Below, one piece after another: positions 12,588 to 21,535 of a stretch of 64,000 bases of DNA. The position numbers were made by a program, and so were the translations under genes. The stretch covers positions 137,155 to 201,154 of the forward strand of contig NZ_BMQM01000004.1 of assembly GCF_014648115.1 (NCBI RefSeq), read 5' to 3'. This DNA comes from Deinococcus seoulensis. GTDB taxonomy: Bacteria > Deinococcota > Deinococci > Deinococcales > Deinococcaceae. Numbering within the stretch: the stretch's first letter is position 1; every line of letters begins with the position of its first letter. Below the pieces are notes generated by a model. It was given only the letters and a program-made list of their open reading frames with translations, was not told where the DNA came from and ran no database searches.

Positions 12588-13583
12588 ATGACCACCCATT
12601 CAACCGGACTGCACCAGCGTCCCCTGGGCCGCAGCGACCTGAGCGTCAGCGAGATCGGCTACGGCGCCTGGGGCATCGGCGCCGACATGTGGAAGGGCGC
12701 GCAGGACGACGAGAGCCTCACCGCCCTGCGCCGCTACGTCGCCCTTGGCGGCAACTTCATAGATACGGCCATGGGTTACGGTGACGGCCACAGCGAACGC
12801 CTCGTCGGACAGGTCGCCCGCGAACACCCGGGCACCCTCGTCGCCACCAAGATCAGCCCCCTGAACGGCCAGTGGCCCGCCGCGCCCGCCACCACCGCCG
12901 ACCAGGCCTACCCCGGCGAGTACGTGATCCGCATGACCGAGGACAGCCTCGCCCGCCTGGGCCTGGACACCATCGACGTGCAGCAACTCCACGTCTGGAA
13001 CGACTCCTGGCTGGGCCAGGGCGACTGGCAGGACGCCGTGGCGCAACTGAAACGTGACGGGAAGGTCCGCGCCTTCGGCATCAGCGTCAACGACCACCAG
13101 CCGCACAACGCCGTGGCCGCCGTCGAGGCCGGAGCGGTGGACAGCGTGCAGGTCATCTACAACGTGTTCGACCAGTCCCCCCAGGACCGCCTGCTCGACG
13201 CCTGCCACGCCCACGGCGTCGGCGTGATCGTCCGCGTCGCACTCGACGAGGGCAGCCTGACAGGCACCCTCACCGCAGACACCACCTTCCCCGAAGGCGA
13301 CTGGCGCAACGGGTACTTCGGCGGGAACCGCCTGACCGAACTGCAACCCCGCCTGCGCGCCATCGAACAGGACCTCGGCATCCGCACCGACGGGCTGGCC
13401 GAGACCAGCCTGCGCTTCGTCCTGAGCCACCCCGCCGTCTCTACCGTGATCGTCGGGATGCGCTCGGTGCGCAACGTGGAACGCAACGCCGCCCTCGCGG
13501 ATGGTCAGGGCCTCCCGGCCGAACAGGTACGCAAACTTCACGCGCACCGCTGGGACCGCAACTGGTACCGACCCGCCGAGTAA
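12588..13583 (+). CDS. Aldo/keto reductase
   Basis: 331 residues, normal for the family. The catalytic tetrad can be followed: Asp in [14 protein letters not shown] with the Tyr four residues on, Lys in LVATKIS, and His in QQLHVWND. The C-terminal segment [15 protein letters not shown] is the usual NADPH-binding end. It reduces aldehydes or ketones with NADPH in the cytoplasm; the substrate is unknown. TACAGT (12576-12581) lies six bases before the ATG, which supports this start over in-frame ATG/GTG codons upstream. Confidence 0.93.
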   Translation: MTTHSTGLHQRPLGRSDLSVSEIGYGAWGIGADMWKGAQDDESLTALRRYVALGGNFIDTAMGYGDGHSERLVGQVAREHPGTLVATKISPLNGQWPAAPATTADQAYPGEYVIRMTEDSLARLGLDTIDVQQLHVWNDSWLGQGDWQDAVAQLKRDGKVRAFGISVNDHQPHNAVAAVEAGAVDSVQVIYNVFDQSPQDRLLDACHAHGVGVIVRVALDEGSLTGTLTADTTFPEGDWRNGYFGGNRLTELQPRLRAIEQDLGIRTDGLAETSLRFVLSHPAVSTVIVGMRSVRNVERNAALADGQGLPAEQVRKLHAHRWDRNWYRPAE

Positions 13584-13640
13584 CGCCCAGCTTCAGAAAC
13601 CCTGAGCGGGATAAACTCGCACGCGCGGTACGCTGCGCGC

Positions 13641-14375
13641 ATGAAACGACTCGGTGACGTGATCGTCCTGGAACTCCCCGCCACCCTGATGGGCACGCCC
13701 AGCGTCATCCACCCGGTCGCGCTGGTCGGCCCGGACCACATCCTGACCCTGGTGGACACCGGGCTGCCCGGCATGCTGGACGCCATCATCGGCGAACTGC
13801 GCGCCGCCGACTTCACGCTCGGGCAGGTGCGGCGCGTGATCGTCACGCACCACGACCTCGACCACATCGGCAGCCTGGAAGCCGTCGTGCACGCCACCGG
13901 CGCGGAAGTCTGGGCACTGGAACCCGAGGTGCCGTACGTCACGGGCGAACGCCGCGCCCAGAAACTCCCCAGCCCCGAACAGGCGCAGGCGATGCTGGCC
14001 GACCCGGACCTGAACCCCACCATGCGCGCCATGCTGACCCGCGAACCCACCCGCGTACCCGTCAGCCGCGCCCTGCGGGACGGCGACCTGCTGCCCGGCC
14101 ACGTGCGCGTGATCGCCACGCCCGGCCACACCCCCGGCCACCTGAGCCTGCTCGTTCCCGGCGGGAACATCCTGATCAGCGGCGACGCACTGACCTCACA
14201 GGACGGCGCGCTGCACGGCCCCCTCTCCCGCGCCACGCCCGACCTGCCCGGCGCGCACGACTCCGTCCGCCGACTCGCGCAGGAAGACGTGCAGACCATC
14301 GTCACGTACCACGGCGGCGTGGTCAGCGACGACGCCGGAGGGCAACTGCGCGCCCTGGCCGCCAGCCTGACATGA
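13641..14375 (+). CDS. MBL-fold metallohydrolase
   Basis: 244 residues. The metal site is THHDLDHIGS (HxHxDH type, with HHDLDH at about 72-77), followed by TPGHTPGHLSL and ISGDALTS, giving the second-site His and bridging Asp. This is the plain beta-lactamase-fold hydrolase arrangement; substrates range from lactones to thioesters. A TACGCT box (13629-13634) lies six bases before the ATG, so it is leaderless. The stop overlaps the next start (ATGA), so the following unknown gene is co-translated. Confidence 0.92.
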   Translation: MKRLGDVIVLELPATLMGTPSVIHPVALVGPDHILTLVDTGLPGMLDAIIGELRAADFTLGQVRRVIVTHHDLDHIGSLEAVVHATGAEVWALEPEVPYVTGERRAQKLPSPEQAQAMLADPDLNPTMRAMLTREPTRVPVSRALRDGDLLPGHVRVIATPGHTPGHLSLLVPGGNILISGDALTSQDGALHGPLSRATPDLPGAHDSVRRLAQEDVQTIVTYHGGVVSDDAGGQLRALAASLT

Positions 14376-15208
14376 CCGGGATGAGCGTGACGCAAGCGGC
14401 CCGGCTGGTCACCGCGCCCCAGCAGCCCGACCTGACGCAGCGGGACGCCACCTCCCGGTTCGCGCCCGAACGGGACACCCGGCGCGCCCTGTGGCAGGCG
14501 CATAGCCGCGCCTCCCGCCCCGACCTGCTCCCCTGGGACCTGGGCCTCGACTGGTCCGTCCTGGCGGCAGAGTGGGCCGGGGTGCTGGGGGAGACGCTGT
14601 GCGCGCAGCACCTCACGCGCGTGGACCTGCGCTTCACGGTCGCGCCCACGCGCCTACAGGCCCTTCACCTGATGGAACTCATGGGCCTGTGCGTTGCGCC
14701 ATACGCCCTCACGGACGACATTCCTCCCGACTGGTGGGAGGTCGTCGTGTACCTCAGCGAGTTCGGCGGGCACGTCGGGCAGGACAAGGTTCGCCTTCCG
14801 GCCGCGCAGGCCCGCGCGGAGCACCCCGGCCGCCTCTGCACCCGCTACCTGCCTCCGGACCCGCTGCCCGACGCACCCACCGGCGTGACGGGCGTATCCG
14901 ACCGTGACCTCGTGGCTGGGGATCACGTCCTGCACCTGCGGCTTCTCAGTCGCGACTGGCGCAGCAACGTAGCCGTGACGGACGCCCGCTGGAGCGACAC
15001 CACGCCCCGCCCCGCCACCGGCCCCTACGGGCAGTCGCACGACGCACTGCTCGGGCCGCTGTTCGCCATCGATTTCGTCACGAGCGGCGGCGTGCGCTGG
15101 GCCGTGGATTTCAACACCAGTCCCGGCGCGACCGGCGCTCCCGTTCACCAGTTGCCGGGCGGCACCATCATGGGCGCCGTGCAGCACTGGCGCGGCTGGA
15201 ACGGCTGA
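14372..15208 (+). CDS. Uncharacterised protein, ATP-grasp-like C-terminus
   Basis: 278 residues, beginning in a four-base ATGA overlap with the MBL gene. I do not recognise the family. The C-terminal stretch FAIDFVTSGGVRWAVDFN then TSPGATG resembles the last strands of ATP-grasp enzymes (an acidic residue and Asn that hold Mg-ATP, then a small-residue loop), but the rest of an ATP-grasp fold, including a clear Lys-rich nucleotide lid, is not obvious. Two Trp-rich patches (DWWEVVVYLSEFGGHVGQDK) lie in the middle. It abuts the convergent maoC stop with no spacer. Confidence 0.7.
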   Translation: MTGMSVTQAARLVTAPQQPDLTQRDATSRFAPERDTRRALWQAHSRASRPDLLPWDLGLDWSVLAAEWAGVLGETLCAQHLTRVDLRFTVAPTRLQALHLMELMGLCVAPYALTDDIPPDWWEVVVYLSEFGGHVGQDKVRLPAAQARAEHPGRLCTRYLPPDPLPDAPTGVTGVSDRDLVAGDHVLHLRLLSRDWRSNVAVTDARWSDTTPRPATGPYGQSHDALLGPLFAIDFVTSGGVRWAVDFNTSPGATGAPVHQLPGGTIMGAVQHWRGWNG

Positions 15209-15691
15209 TTACCCCGTCCCGGCGGGCCGCCGCTGCATCAGCGCCGTGCGTTTGCACCTCGCCACGATCTCGCCCCGCTGGTTGATCGCGCGGTGCTCCA
15301 CGGTCACGATGCCCGCGTCCGGGCGGCTGCGGCTCTCACGGACCTCCAGCACCTCGGATTCGGCGTGGATGGTGTCGCCGTGGAACACGGGTTTCGGGAA
15401 CGTCACGTCCGTCAGGCCCAGGTTCGCCACCAGCGTGCCCAGCGTCAGCTCGTGCACGCTGAGGCCCACCAGCAGACTCAGGGTGAGCAGGCTGTTCACG
15501 AGTGGCCGCCCGAACTCGGTTCCGGCGGCGTGCTCGTGATCCAGGTGCAGCGGCTGCGGGTTCATGGTCATGGTCGTGAAGAACACGTTGTCGGCCTCCG
15601 TCACGGTGCGTGTCACGCGGTGCCGGATGAGGGTGCCGGGCGTCAGTTCCTCCAGGTAACGCCCCTGCGGGCGGTTCAGGTCTTCGTTCAT
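15209..15691 (-). CDS. MaoC-family hot-dog dehydratase/hydratase
   Basis: 160 residues. Single hot-dog fold with the hydratase pattern [19 protein letters not shown] near 29-47 and a typical [23 protein letters not shown] strand set. Members add water to enoyl-CoA esters; together with the citE-like gene 50 bases upstream it could serve a mesaconyl-CoA or methylmalyl-CoA type step, which is inferred from context. GGAGG ahead of the ATG at 15691 fixes the start; a longer in-frame reading would overlap the upstream gene. Its stop is directly next to the stop of the convergent unknown gene. Confidence 0.85.
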   Translation of the reverse strand: MNEDLNRPQGRYLEELTPGTLIRHRVTRTVTEADNVFFTTMTMNPQPLHLDHEHAAGTEFGRPLVNSLLTLSLLVGLSVHELTLGTLVANLGLTDVTFPKPVFHGDTIHAESEVLEVRESRSRPDAGIVTVEHRAINQRGEIVARCKRTALMQRRPAGTG

Positions 15692-15740
15692 GGGGTGCCT
15701 CCGGCGGTGAGTGGGTCGTGGTGTTTGCGCTGCCTGATCA

Positions 15741-16597
<857 letters not shown>

Positions 16598-16601
<4 letters not shown>

Positions 16602-16657
16602 GCGGGCCACCCGGCGCTGGGCCGCTTGCAGGAGAACAAACGAACGTTCGTTGACAT
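16598..16657 (-). CDS. Leaderless 19-codon leader ORF coupled to citE-like gene
   Basis: TATCCT (16669-16664) is a -10 box six bases before the ATG at 16657-16655, so the RNA should begin at this ATG. The reading is [19 protein letters not shown] and ends in TGA that overlaps the GTG of the citE-like gene (GTGA). The main gene has no ribosome site of its own. The peptide has no obvious function; it probably brings ribosomes to the main start. An alternative is that the main protein starts further upstream at another GTG (16610) without coupling. Confidence 0.5.
16637..16652. promoter_or_regulatory. Palindromic operator upstream of citE-maoC
   Basis: AACGAACGTTCGTT (16639-16652) is a perfect 14-base palindrome just downstream of the predicted start point. 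Read on the minus strand, CGAACGTTCGTTTG (16650-16637) fits the CNAACGNNCGTTNG pattern that I recall for the Thermus TetR-family repressor PaaR. A TetR-type acyl-CoA-responsive repressor is a plausible ligand; none is encoded next to it. Confidence 0.6.
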
Positions 16658-16760
16658 GCCCCGAGGATAGCGGCTCCGGTGCCTTGCGGGGTCTGTGCCC
16701 CGGGATGCGGTGCGTCACATCTGCTTGAACGGCCCTGCGGAATGCAGGAAATTTAACACC

Positions 16761-17396
16761 ATGATAACCAGAGTGATCATCCTGCTGGCAGCTCTGTACG
16801 GTCTGTGGACCTACGGAATCGACGGTATCCGCATCAGCCTCCAGGGCCAGACGCCACGCACGTACACCGCGCAGCAGGTCATCGACAGCGGCGTCGGCGG
16901 CGCCCGGTACGTCCGCATCACGGGATTCACGGACGGCACCTACGTCTACCAGACCCCGGACAAGGACAGCGACGACAAGACCCGCACCGTCAACCGCATC
17001 GAGTACGCCCTGCTGCCGGAACAGGAATTCAGCGCCAGCGTGAAAGCCGTCATGAGCGGCGAGCCGCACGTCACGCCCATTCACATCATGGCCAGCGACA
17101 GCCGCGTCAGCTCCGGCTGCCAGGCCGAGGAGAAAGAAGGCGGTGACGGCTGCCTCACCCTGGGCGAACGCACCATCGAGGGCATCGTCCGCACCGGCCC
17201 GGAAGCCATGACCAGCGAGACACGCGACCTGTTCAACGAGGGCGGCGAGTACAGGGTCAGTGACGACGTGCTGTACATCACGGAAGGAGACCGCCCGGCC
17301 GCACTGTGGGTCCCGATCCTCGTGACCGTCGCCCTGACCCTCCTGAGCCTGCTGATGCTGCTCACGTTCGTGCCGACCGGACGCCGCGCCACCTGA
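16761..17396 (+). CDS. Uncharacterised membrane-anchored protein, one helix at each end
   Basis: 211 residues. A hydrophobic helix at about 4-20 and another at about 180-202 bracket a roughly 160-residue soluble part, which contains two cysteines in [15 protein letters not shown] that could form a disulphide. I do not recognise the domain; the layout resembles proteins of the E3-ligase-like or GIDE-type membrane family, but no RING-like motif is present. AGGAA precedes the ATG by about ten bases. The TGA stop merges with the end of a dispersed repeat. Confidence 0.75.
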   Translation: MITRVIILLAALYGLWTYGIDGIRISLQGQTPRTYTAQQVIDSGVGGARYVRITGFTDGTYVYQTPDKDSDDKTRTVNRIEYALLPEQEFSASVKAVMSGEPHVTPIHIMASDSRVSSGCQAEEKEGGDGCLTLGERTIEGIVRTGPEAMTSETRDLFNEGGEYRVSDDVLYITEGDRPAALWVPILVTVALTLLSLLMLLTFVPTGRRAT

Positions 17397-17533
17397 TCCG
17401 GACTCCGATTGAATGGGCTGCAAAGATCATTCAATCCGAGCGGATGCGAGTAGGAGAGAAAGCGGGCTGCCGGACGTGGAGTGAACAGATCGGTGGTGTT
17501 CCGATCTGTTCACGAAACAAACGGCAGTCCGTA
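17397..17533 (-). repeat. Dispersed ATACGGA repeat, full-length copy
   Basis: One of the best preserved copies. It begins ATCCGGACTCCGATTG against the stop codon, then a hairpin region ATTGAATGG...CATTCAAT, then the block CGAGCGGATGCGAGTAGGAG, then GAACAGATCGG...CCGATCTGTTC as a second perfect hairpin, and closes with ACGAAACAAACGGCAGTCCG and TAT at 17533. Ends are inverted (CGGACTCCG against CGGCAGTCCG). No protein-coding content, so it resembles a MITE or a structured RNA repeat. An extra CCCGGACTCCG fragment follows. Confidence 0.75.
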
Positions 17534-17590
17534 TGACCCGGACTCCGACCGGCTGCGGGTGGCCCGCCCCCGCCTGCCTAGTTTCCGGCA

Positions 17591-17620
17591 TTGACCCGGC
17601 GCGGGCGCGGCGCGTACACT
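17591..17620 (+). promoter_or_regulatory. aspS2 leader promoter
   Basis: TTGACC (17591-17596) and TACACT (17615-17620) are separated by 18 bases. The start point expected seven bases on coincides with the ATG of the 13-codon leader peptide at 17628. Confidence 0.75.
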
Positions 17621-17627
17621 TCCCGGC

Positions 17628-17669
17628 ATGAACGCGGCGAACAACAACGTGAATGATGATCCCTGCTAG
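17628..17669 (+). CDS. Asn/Asp-rich leader peptide of aspS2
   Basis: 13 codons reading MNAANNNVNDDPC then TAG. Five Asn codons (AAC x4, AAT) and two Asp codons (GAT GAT) make up over half of it, matching the two tRNAs that the downstream non-discriminating AspRS can charge. The ATG is at the predicted transcription start, so it is leaderless. A terminator-like hairpin follows at 17692-17720. GGGG at 17668-17671, at the stop codon, could pair with CCCCC of the terminator's 5' arm (17693-17697), giving an alternative fold when the ribosome stalls upstream. This is the classic plan of transcription attenuation; the folding is inferred. Confidence 0.75.
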   Translation: MNAANNNVNDDPC

Positions 17670-17691
17670 GGGACGTCACGCCGCATACCGC

Positions 17692-17726
17692 GCCCCCGAC
17701 CCCACCACGGAGTCGGGGGCTTCTTC
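17692..17726 (+). terminator. Attenuator terminator before aspS2
   Basis: GCCCCCGAC (17692-17700) pairs perfectly with GTCGGGGGC (17712-17720) over an 11-base loop and is followed by TTCTTC. It lies 22 bases after the leader peptide stop and 21 bases before the aspS2 start. Confidence 0.7.
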
Positions 17727-17747
17727 ATGAACAAGGAGACGCACCGC

Positions 17748-19085
17748 ATGACCACCGAAGCCACCCCCGAACAGCCCGCCCAGCAACGCCTGCCCCGCAC
17801 CCTCACCCGCGACCTGAACCACCACGACGGCCAGACCGTGCGCCTGCAGGGCTTCGTGCATGCCCGCCGCGACCTGGGCGGCGTGCAGTTCGTGGTGCTG
17901 CGCGACGTGAGCGGCGTCACGCAGTGCGTCGGCAAGGGCCTGAACCTGCCGCTCGCGGAGAGCAGCGTGGAGGTCACGGGCACCGTCAAGGCGCACCCCA
18001 AGGCGCCCGGCGGGTTCGAGGTGCAGATCAGTGAGTTCCGCGTGATCAGCGCCGCCGTGGAGGCCAGCCCGGTCGAGATTCCCAAGATGGAATGGAACGT
18101 CAACCCGGAAACCATGCTCGACTACCGCGTGGTGACCGTGCGCGGCCTGAAGGAACGCGCCGCGCTGAAGGTGCAGGCCGAACTGGTCGCCGCGTTCCGG
18201 GATCACCTGATGACCGAGGGCTTCACCGAGATCAGCACGCCCAAGATCGTCTCGGCCGGCGCGGAGGGCGGCGCGAACCTGTTCCCTATCGACTACTTCG
18301 GACAAGGCGCGTACCTCGCGCAGAGCCCGCAGCTGTACAAGCAGATCATGGTCGGCGTGTTCGAGCGCGTGTTCGAGGTCGCGCCCGTGTACCGCGCCGA
18401 GGAGCACGCCACCAGCCGTCACCTGAACGAGTACCTGAGCCTGGACGTCGAGATGGGCTTCATCGAGGACGAGGAAGACGTCATGAGCCTGGAGAACCGC
18501 CTGCTGGCGAGCATCATGACCCGCCTGAAAGCCACCTCGCAGGCCGAGTTCGACCTGCTGGGCGCCACCATTCCCGACGTGCCCGCGCACATTCCGCGTA
18601 TCAGCCTGTTCGATGCCCGCGCCCTCGTCACCGAGAAGTACGGGCATCAGGTGGGCGGCAAGGACCTCGACCCGGAAGCCGAGCGTCTGCTGTGCCAGCA
18701 CTACGCGGAAACGGAGGGCAGCGACTTCGTGTTCGTCACCAAGTACCCCCGCGCCGCCCGACCGTTCTACGCGCACCCGGACAGCAACGCCGACGGCAGC
18801 CTCAGCAGCGAGATCACGCGCGGCTTCGACCTGCTGTTCCGCGGCATCGAGATCACCTCGGGCGGCCAGCGCATCCACGACCACGCCATGCTGATGGACT
18901 CCATCGCCGCGTACAAACTCAACCCCGAGTCGCTTTCGGGCTACACCGAGGTCTTCAAGTACGGCATGCCCCCCCACGGCGGCTTCGCCATCGGCGCCGA
19001 ACGCCTCACCGCCAAACTGCTGGGCATCAGCAACGTCCGCTACGCCCGCGCCTTCCCCCGCGACCGCCACCGGCTGACGCCCTGA
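17748..19085 (+). CDS. aspS2: Archaeal-type aspartate--tRNA(Asp/Asn) ligase (AspRS2)
   Basis: 445 residues, the compact archaeal length rather than the roughly 580 of bacterial AspRS. N-terminal OB-fold anticodon domain (VRLQGFVHARRDLGGVQF), then the class II core: motif 2 VYRAEEHATSRHLNEY, the AMP pocket and motif 3 GGFAIGAERL near the C-terminus; QSPQLYKQ marks the amino-acid site. In Deinococcus the archaeal-type enzyme is non-discriminating and makes Asp-tRNA(Asn) for GatCAB, the only route to Asn where AsnRS and asparagine synthetase are missing. The ATG at 17748 is chosen because AAGGAG lies nine bases before it; an in-frame ATG at 17727 has no such site. Confidence 0.94.
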   Translation: MTTEATPEQPAQQRLPRTLTRDLNHHDGQTVRLQGFVHARRDLGGVQFVVLRDVSGVTQCVGKGLNLPLAESSVEVTGTVKAHPKAPGGFEVQISEFRVISAAVEASPVEIPKMEWNVNPETMLDYRVVTVRGLKERAALKVQAELVAAFRDHLMTEGFTEISTPKIVSAGAEGGANLFPIDYFGQGAYLAQSPQLYKQIMVGVFERVFEVAPVYRAEEHATSRHLNEYLSLDVEMGFIEDEEDVMSLENRLLASIMTRLKATSQAEFDLLGATIPDVPAHIPRISLFDARALVTEKYGHQVGGKDLDPEAERLLCQHYAETEGSDFVFVTKYPRAARPFYAHPDSNADGSLSSEITRGFDLLFRGIEITSGGQRIHDHAMLMDSIAAYKLNPESLSGYTEVFKYGMPPHGGFAIGAERLTAKLLGISNVRYARAFPRDRHRLTP

Positions 19086-19096
19086 GGGGCGTGGGT

Positions 19097-19145
19097 GATG
19101 GCCGATGGTCGACGGCCGATAGCTGATGGTCGATGGCTGATAGGC
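19097..19145 (+). repeat. Heptanucleotide GATGGTC repeat array
   Basis: Seven consecutive 7-base units follow exact phasing: GATGGCC, GATGGTC, GACGGCC, GATAGCT, GATGGTC, GATGGCT, GATAGGC. Related arrays occur at 24797-24873 and 45580-45610. It lies just after the aspS2 stop. Confidence 0.7.
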
Positions 19146-19241
19146 AGGCTCGCCCCGTGACGGGTGGGCCTGTTTTCGGTTGCGGGCGGGTGTACGCTGG
19201 AACCGTCCCCATCCAGCCCCCCCGGCCCCGGAGGAACCACC

Positions 19242-19892
19242 ATGCGCGCACCTGCCGTCCGACCCGCCCTGATCCTGAGCGCCGCGCTGCTGGGCTGCGC
19301 CGGCACGCACGCCCTGGCCGCCTGCGACCCCGCCGGGTTCATGCCGCCCGGCACCCGCACGTACCGCCTGACCACGCAGGGCCAGAGCAGCACCTTCACG
19401 TCCCGCGCCCAGGTGAAGGGCAACACCGTGACCGTCCAGACCACCACGGGCGGCCAGACGACCAGCAGCACCTGGACCTGCACGGGCAGGGGCATGACCG
19501 CCACCATCGGCGCCGGTAAGGGCGACCTGCGGCTGGAGGCCGGATTCTACCCGCCCACCTCTGCCTGGAAGGTCGGGTACGCCTGGACCAGCGACGGGAA
19601 GGTGCAGGCCAGCGGCGGCATGAACATGCAGAGCCGCACCCGCAGCCGCATTGCCGCGCAGGAGAAGGTCACCACGCCCGCCGGGACGTTCACTGCGCTG
19701 CGCGTCGAGACGACGACCACCACCACCATGACCCCGCCCGCCGGGGCTGACCTGCCGCCCGGCATGGACCTGAACAAACTGATGGGTGGCGACACCCGCA
19801 GCACCGCGTGGTACGTGCGTGGCGTCGGTCTGGTCAAGCAGACCATTCCGTCCGCGCAGTTCAGCATGGTCCTGACGAAGTACACCCGCTGA
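19242..19892 (+). CDS. Secreted/periplasmic protein of unknown function
   Basis: 216 residues with a clear signal peptide (positively charged start, hydrophobic core LILSAALLGCAG, cleavage near ALA-AC at about 27-28). The mature part is beta-rich and ends in VGLVKQTIPSAQFSMVLTKY. The sequence ITTPAGTFTALRVETTTT-like segment (EKVTTPAGTFTALRVE) is typical of TapB/DUF3108-like lipid-binding or surface proteins that share a central 'tpaGtf.a.rv' strand, but the match is by eye only. GGAGGA precedes the ATG. Probably monocistronic. Confidence 0.75.
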   Translation: MRAPAVRPALILSAALLGCAGTHALAACDPAGFMPPGTRTYRLTTQGQSSTFTSRAQVKGNTVTVQTTTGGQTTSSTWTCTGRGMTATIGAGKGDLRLEAGFYPPTSAWKVGYAWTSDGKVQASGGMNMQSRTRSRIAAQEKVTTPAGTFTALRVETTTTTTMTPPAGADLPPGMDLNKLMGGDTRSTAWYVRGVGLVKQTIPSAQFSMVLTKYTR

Positions 19893-19932
19893 CCCTGGCC
19901 GGCCCCGCCGCGACTGGGCTACCATTCCCGGC

Positions 19933-20712
19933 ATGACCGACCCCACCCGAGGCAGCAACGAACAGGCCCTGAACGAGGAATTCGCGCAGTTCAGCGTGGA
20001 CGGGCAGCGACTGTACGGCCTGCTGCACCGCCCCACCGGAGACGCGCCCGCGCAGGGCTGGCCCAGCGTGGTCATCCTGCACGGCTTCACCGGCAACCGT
20101 GGCGGCGACCACCGCCTGCTGCCGCTGCTGTCCCGTTTCCTTGCGGCGCGCGGCGTGGCCAGCCTGCGCTTCGACTTCCGGGGCAGCGGCGAGAGCCACG
20201 GCGATTTCAGCGAGATGACCGTCACCCGCGAGGTGCAGGACACCCAGGCCGCCTTCGAGTACCTGCGCCGTCAGAGCGGCATCGACCCGGAACGCACCAT
20301 GCTGCTGGGCTTCAGCATGGGCGGGCTGGTCGCTGCACTCAGCGCGCCCCTGGTCCGCCCGCACCGCCTCGCCCTGTGGGCACCTGCCCTGCCGGAACTG
20401 TGGCTGCCGTTCCTGCGGGGCGGGTTCCTGCCCGCCACCGTCACCGATTACAACGGCTGGCCGCTGGGCCGCGAGTTCCTTCAGGAAATGACCCGCCTGC
20501 GCCCCCTGGAGGCGGCCGCCGCGTGGCAGGGCGAGGCCCGCGTCTTCCACGGCGACGCCGACCAGACCTGCCCCCCCGAATTCGGCGTGCGCTACGCCCA
20601 GGCGCTGCGCTGCGAGGCCGTCGCCATTCCCGGCGCGGGCCACACCTTCGACTCGCTCGAACAGGTGGACCTGCTGTACCGCGAGACGGCGCGCTTCCTC
20701 ACCGGGGGGTGA
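19933..20712 (+). CDS. Alpha/beta hydrolase (esterase/dienelactone-hydrolase-like)
   Basis: 259 residues. HGFTG is the oxyanion-hole loop, GFSMGG (about 118-123) carries the nucleophile Ser, GDADQTCP the acid Asp and GAGHTF the His of the triad. The layout matches bacterial feruloyl-esterase-like or cinnamoyl-esterase-like serine hydrolases acting on small esters. TACCAT (19920-19925) is seven bases before the ATG, a leaderless start. Convergent with the spermidine-synthase-like gene. Confidence 0.92.
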   Translation: MTDPTRGSNEQALNEEFAQFSVDGQRLYGLLHRPTGDAPAQGWPSVVILHGFTGNRGGDHRLLPLLSRFLAARGVASLRFDFRGSGESHGDFSEMTVTREVQDTQAAFEYLRRQSGIDPERTMLLGFSMGGLVAALSAPLVRPHRLALWAPALPELWLPFLRGGFLPATVTDYNGWPLGREFLQEMTRLRPLEAAAAWQGEARVFHGDADQTCPPEFGVRYAQALRCEAVAIPGAGHTFDSLEQVDLLYRETARFLTGG

Positions 20713-20775
20713 AGGGGAAGTGGGGAGCGGTGCGCGGGAAGTCGGGGCTGTTCCCGCCCACATCCCACTCCCCAG

Positions 20776-21456
20776 TTACCCGTCCGAGCGGGCGACCCAG
20801 ATGGTGTGCCACGCGCCCCGGCCCTCGCGGGCGCGGGCGCGGCGCACCTCGGTGTGATACCCGGCCCTTTCCAGCGCGGCCGTGAAGCGCGGCACGGCCT
20901 CCACGCTCCAGACGGCCAGCAGCCCGCCGGGCGTCAGGGCGGCGCGGATGGCGGCCAGACCGCGCGGCGAGTACAGCCAGTCGTTGCCATGCTGGGTCAT
21001 GCCTTCCGGGCCGTTGTCCACGTCCAGCAGGATCGCGTCGAAGGTCCGCCGCGAGGCGCGGATCAGGTCGGCCACGTCGCCCACGTGCACGCGGGTGCGC
21101 GGGTCGGTCAGCGGGTACCCGGCGGCCTGCCCGAGCGGGCCCCGGTTCCAGTCCACGACGGCGCCCACGAGTTCCGCGACGGTGACGGTCGCGTCCGGCC
21201 CGGCGCTGCGCAGCGCGGCGGCGAGCGTGAAGCCCATGCCCAGCCCTCCCACCAGGACGTGCGCGGCGGCGCGGCCCGCCACCTGCGGCACGGCGTACTC
21301 GGCCAGCGCCTCCTCGCTGGCGTGCTGGCGGCTGTTCATGAGTTCGCTCACATACCCGCTGATGCGGATGCTGAACTCGTTCTCCCGCTGCCACAGTTCC
21401 AGCTGATCGGAACTGCCGGGAATGGGCGCGGCGCCCAGCGGCACCCAGGCTTTCAA
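20776..21456 (-). CDS. Spermidine-synthase-like (SAM-dependent) protein
   Basis: 226 residues. A Rossmann SAM/dcSAM-binding core is visible: VLVGGLGMGFTLAAAL (glycine-rich motif I), VTVAELVGAVVDWN (acidic end of strand 2), VHVGDVADLI and FDAILLDVDNGPEG. The catalytic DSTDP loop of true spermidine synthases is replaced by LLDVDNGPE, so polyamine synthesis is uncertain; a methyltransferase is possible. The start is TTG at 21456. No ribosome site is seen; an 18-codon leaderless ORF (21509-21453) ends in a TTGA overlap with it. Confidence 0.8.
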   Translation of the reverse strand: MKAWVPLGAAPIPGSSDQLELWQRENEFSIRISGYVSELMNSRQHASEEALAEYAVPQVAGRAAAHVLVGGLGMGFTLAAALRSAGPDATVTVAELVGAVVDWNRGPLGQAAGYPLTDPRTRVHVGDVADLIRASRRTFDAILLDVDNGPEGMTQHGNDWLYSPRGLAAIRAALTPGGLLAVWSVEAVPRFTAALERAGYHTEVRRARAREGRGAWHTIWVARSDG

Positions 21457-21509
21457 GCGCGCACCGGGCGGGGGGAGGCTGGGCAGGAGGGAAGGTGGGC
21501 GTGCGGCAT
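21453..21509 (-). CDS. Leaderless 18-codon leader ORF coupled to spermidine-synthase-like gene
   Basis: TACACT (21521-21516) is six bases before an ATG at 21509-21507. The reading is MPHAHLPSCPASPRPVRA, ending in a TGA that overlaps the TTG start of the downstream gene as TTGA. The arrangement is the same as in front of the citE-like gene. The peptide itself has no recognisable function. A sequencing or real frameshift that joins it to the main frame would be the alternative. Confidence 0.45.
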   Translation of the reverse strand: MPHAHLPSCPASPRPVRA

Positions 21510-21535
21510 CCGGCCAGTGTACCTGCCTGCCCCGC

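Noticed and set aside
17628..17747. T-box riboswitch before aspS2
   Set aside because: No T-box consensus or specifier stem is seen; the short Asn/Asp-rich ORF and simple terminator fit peptide attenuation better.
17727..17747. Upstream ATG as aspS2 start
   Set aside because: It lies in the terminator tail and has no ribosome site, whereas AAGGAG precedes the ATG at 17748 at good spacing.
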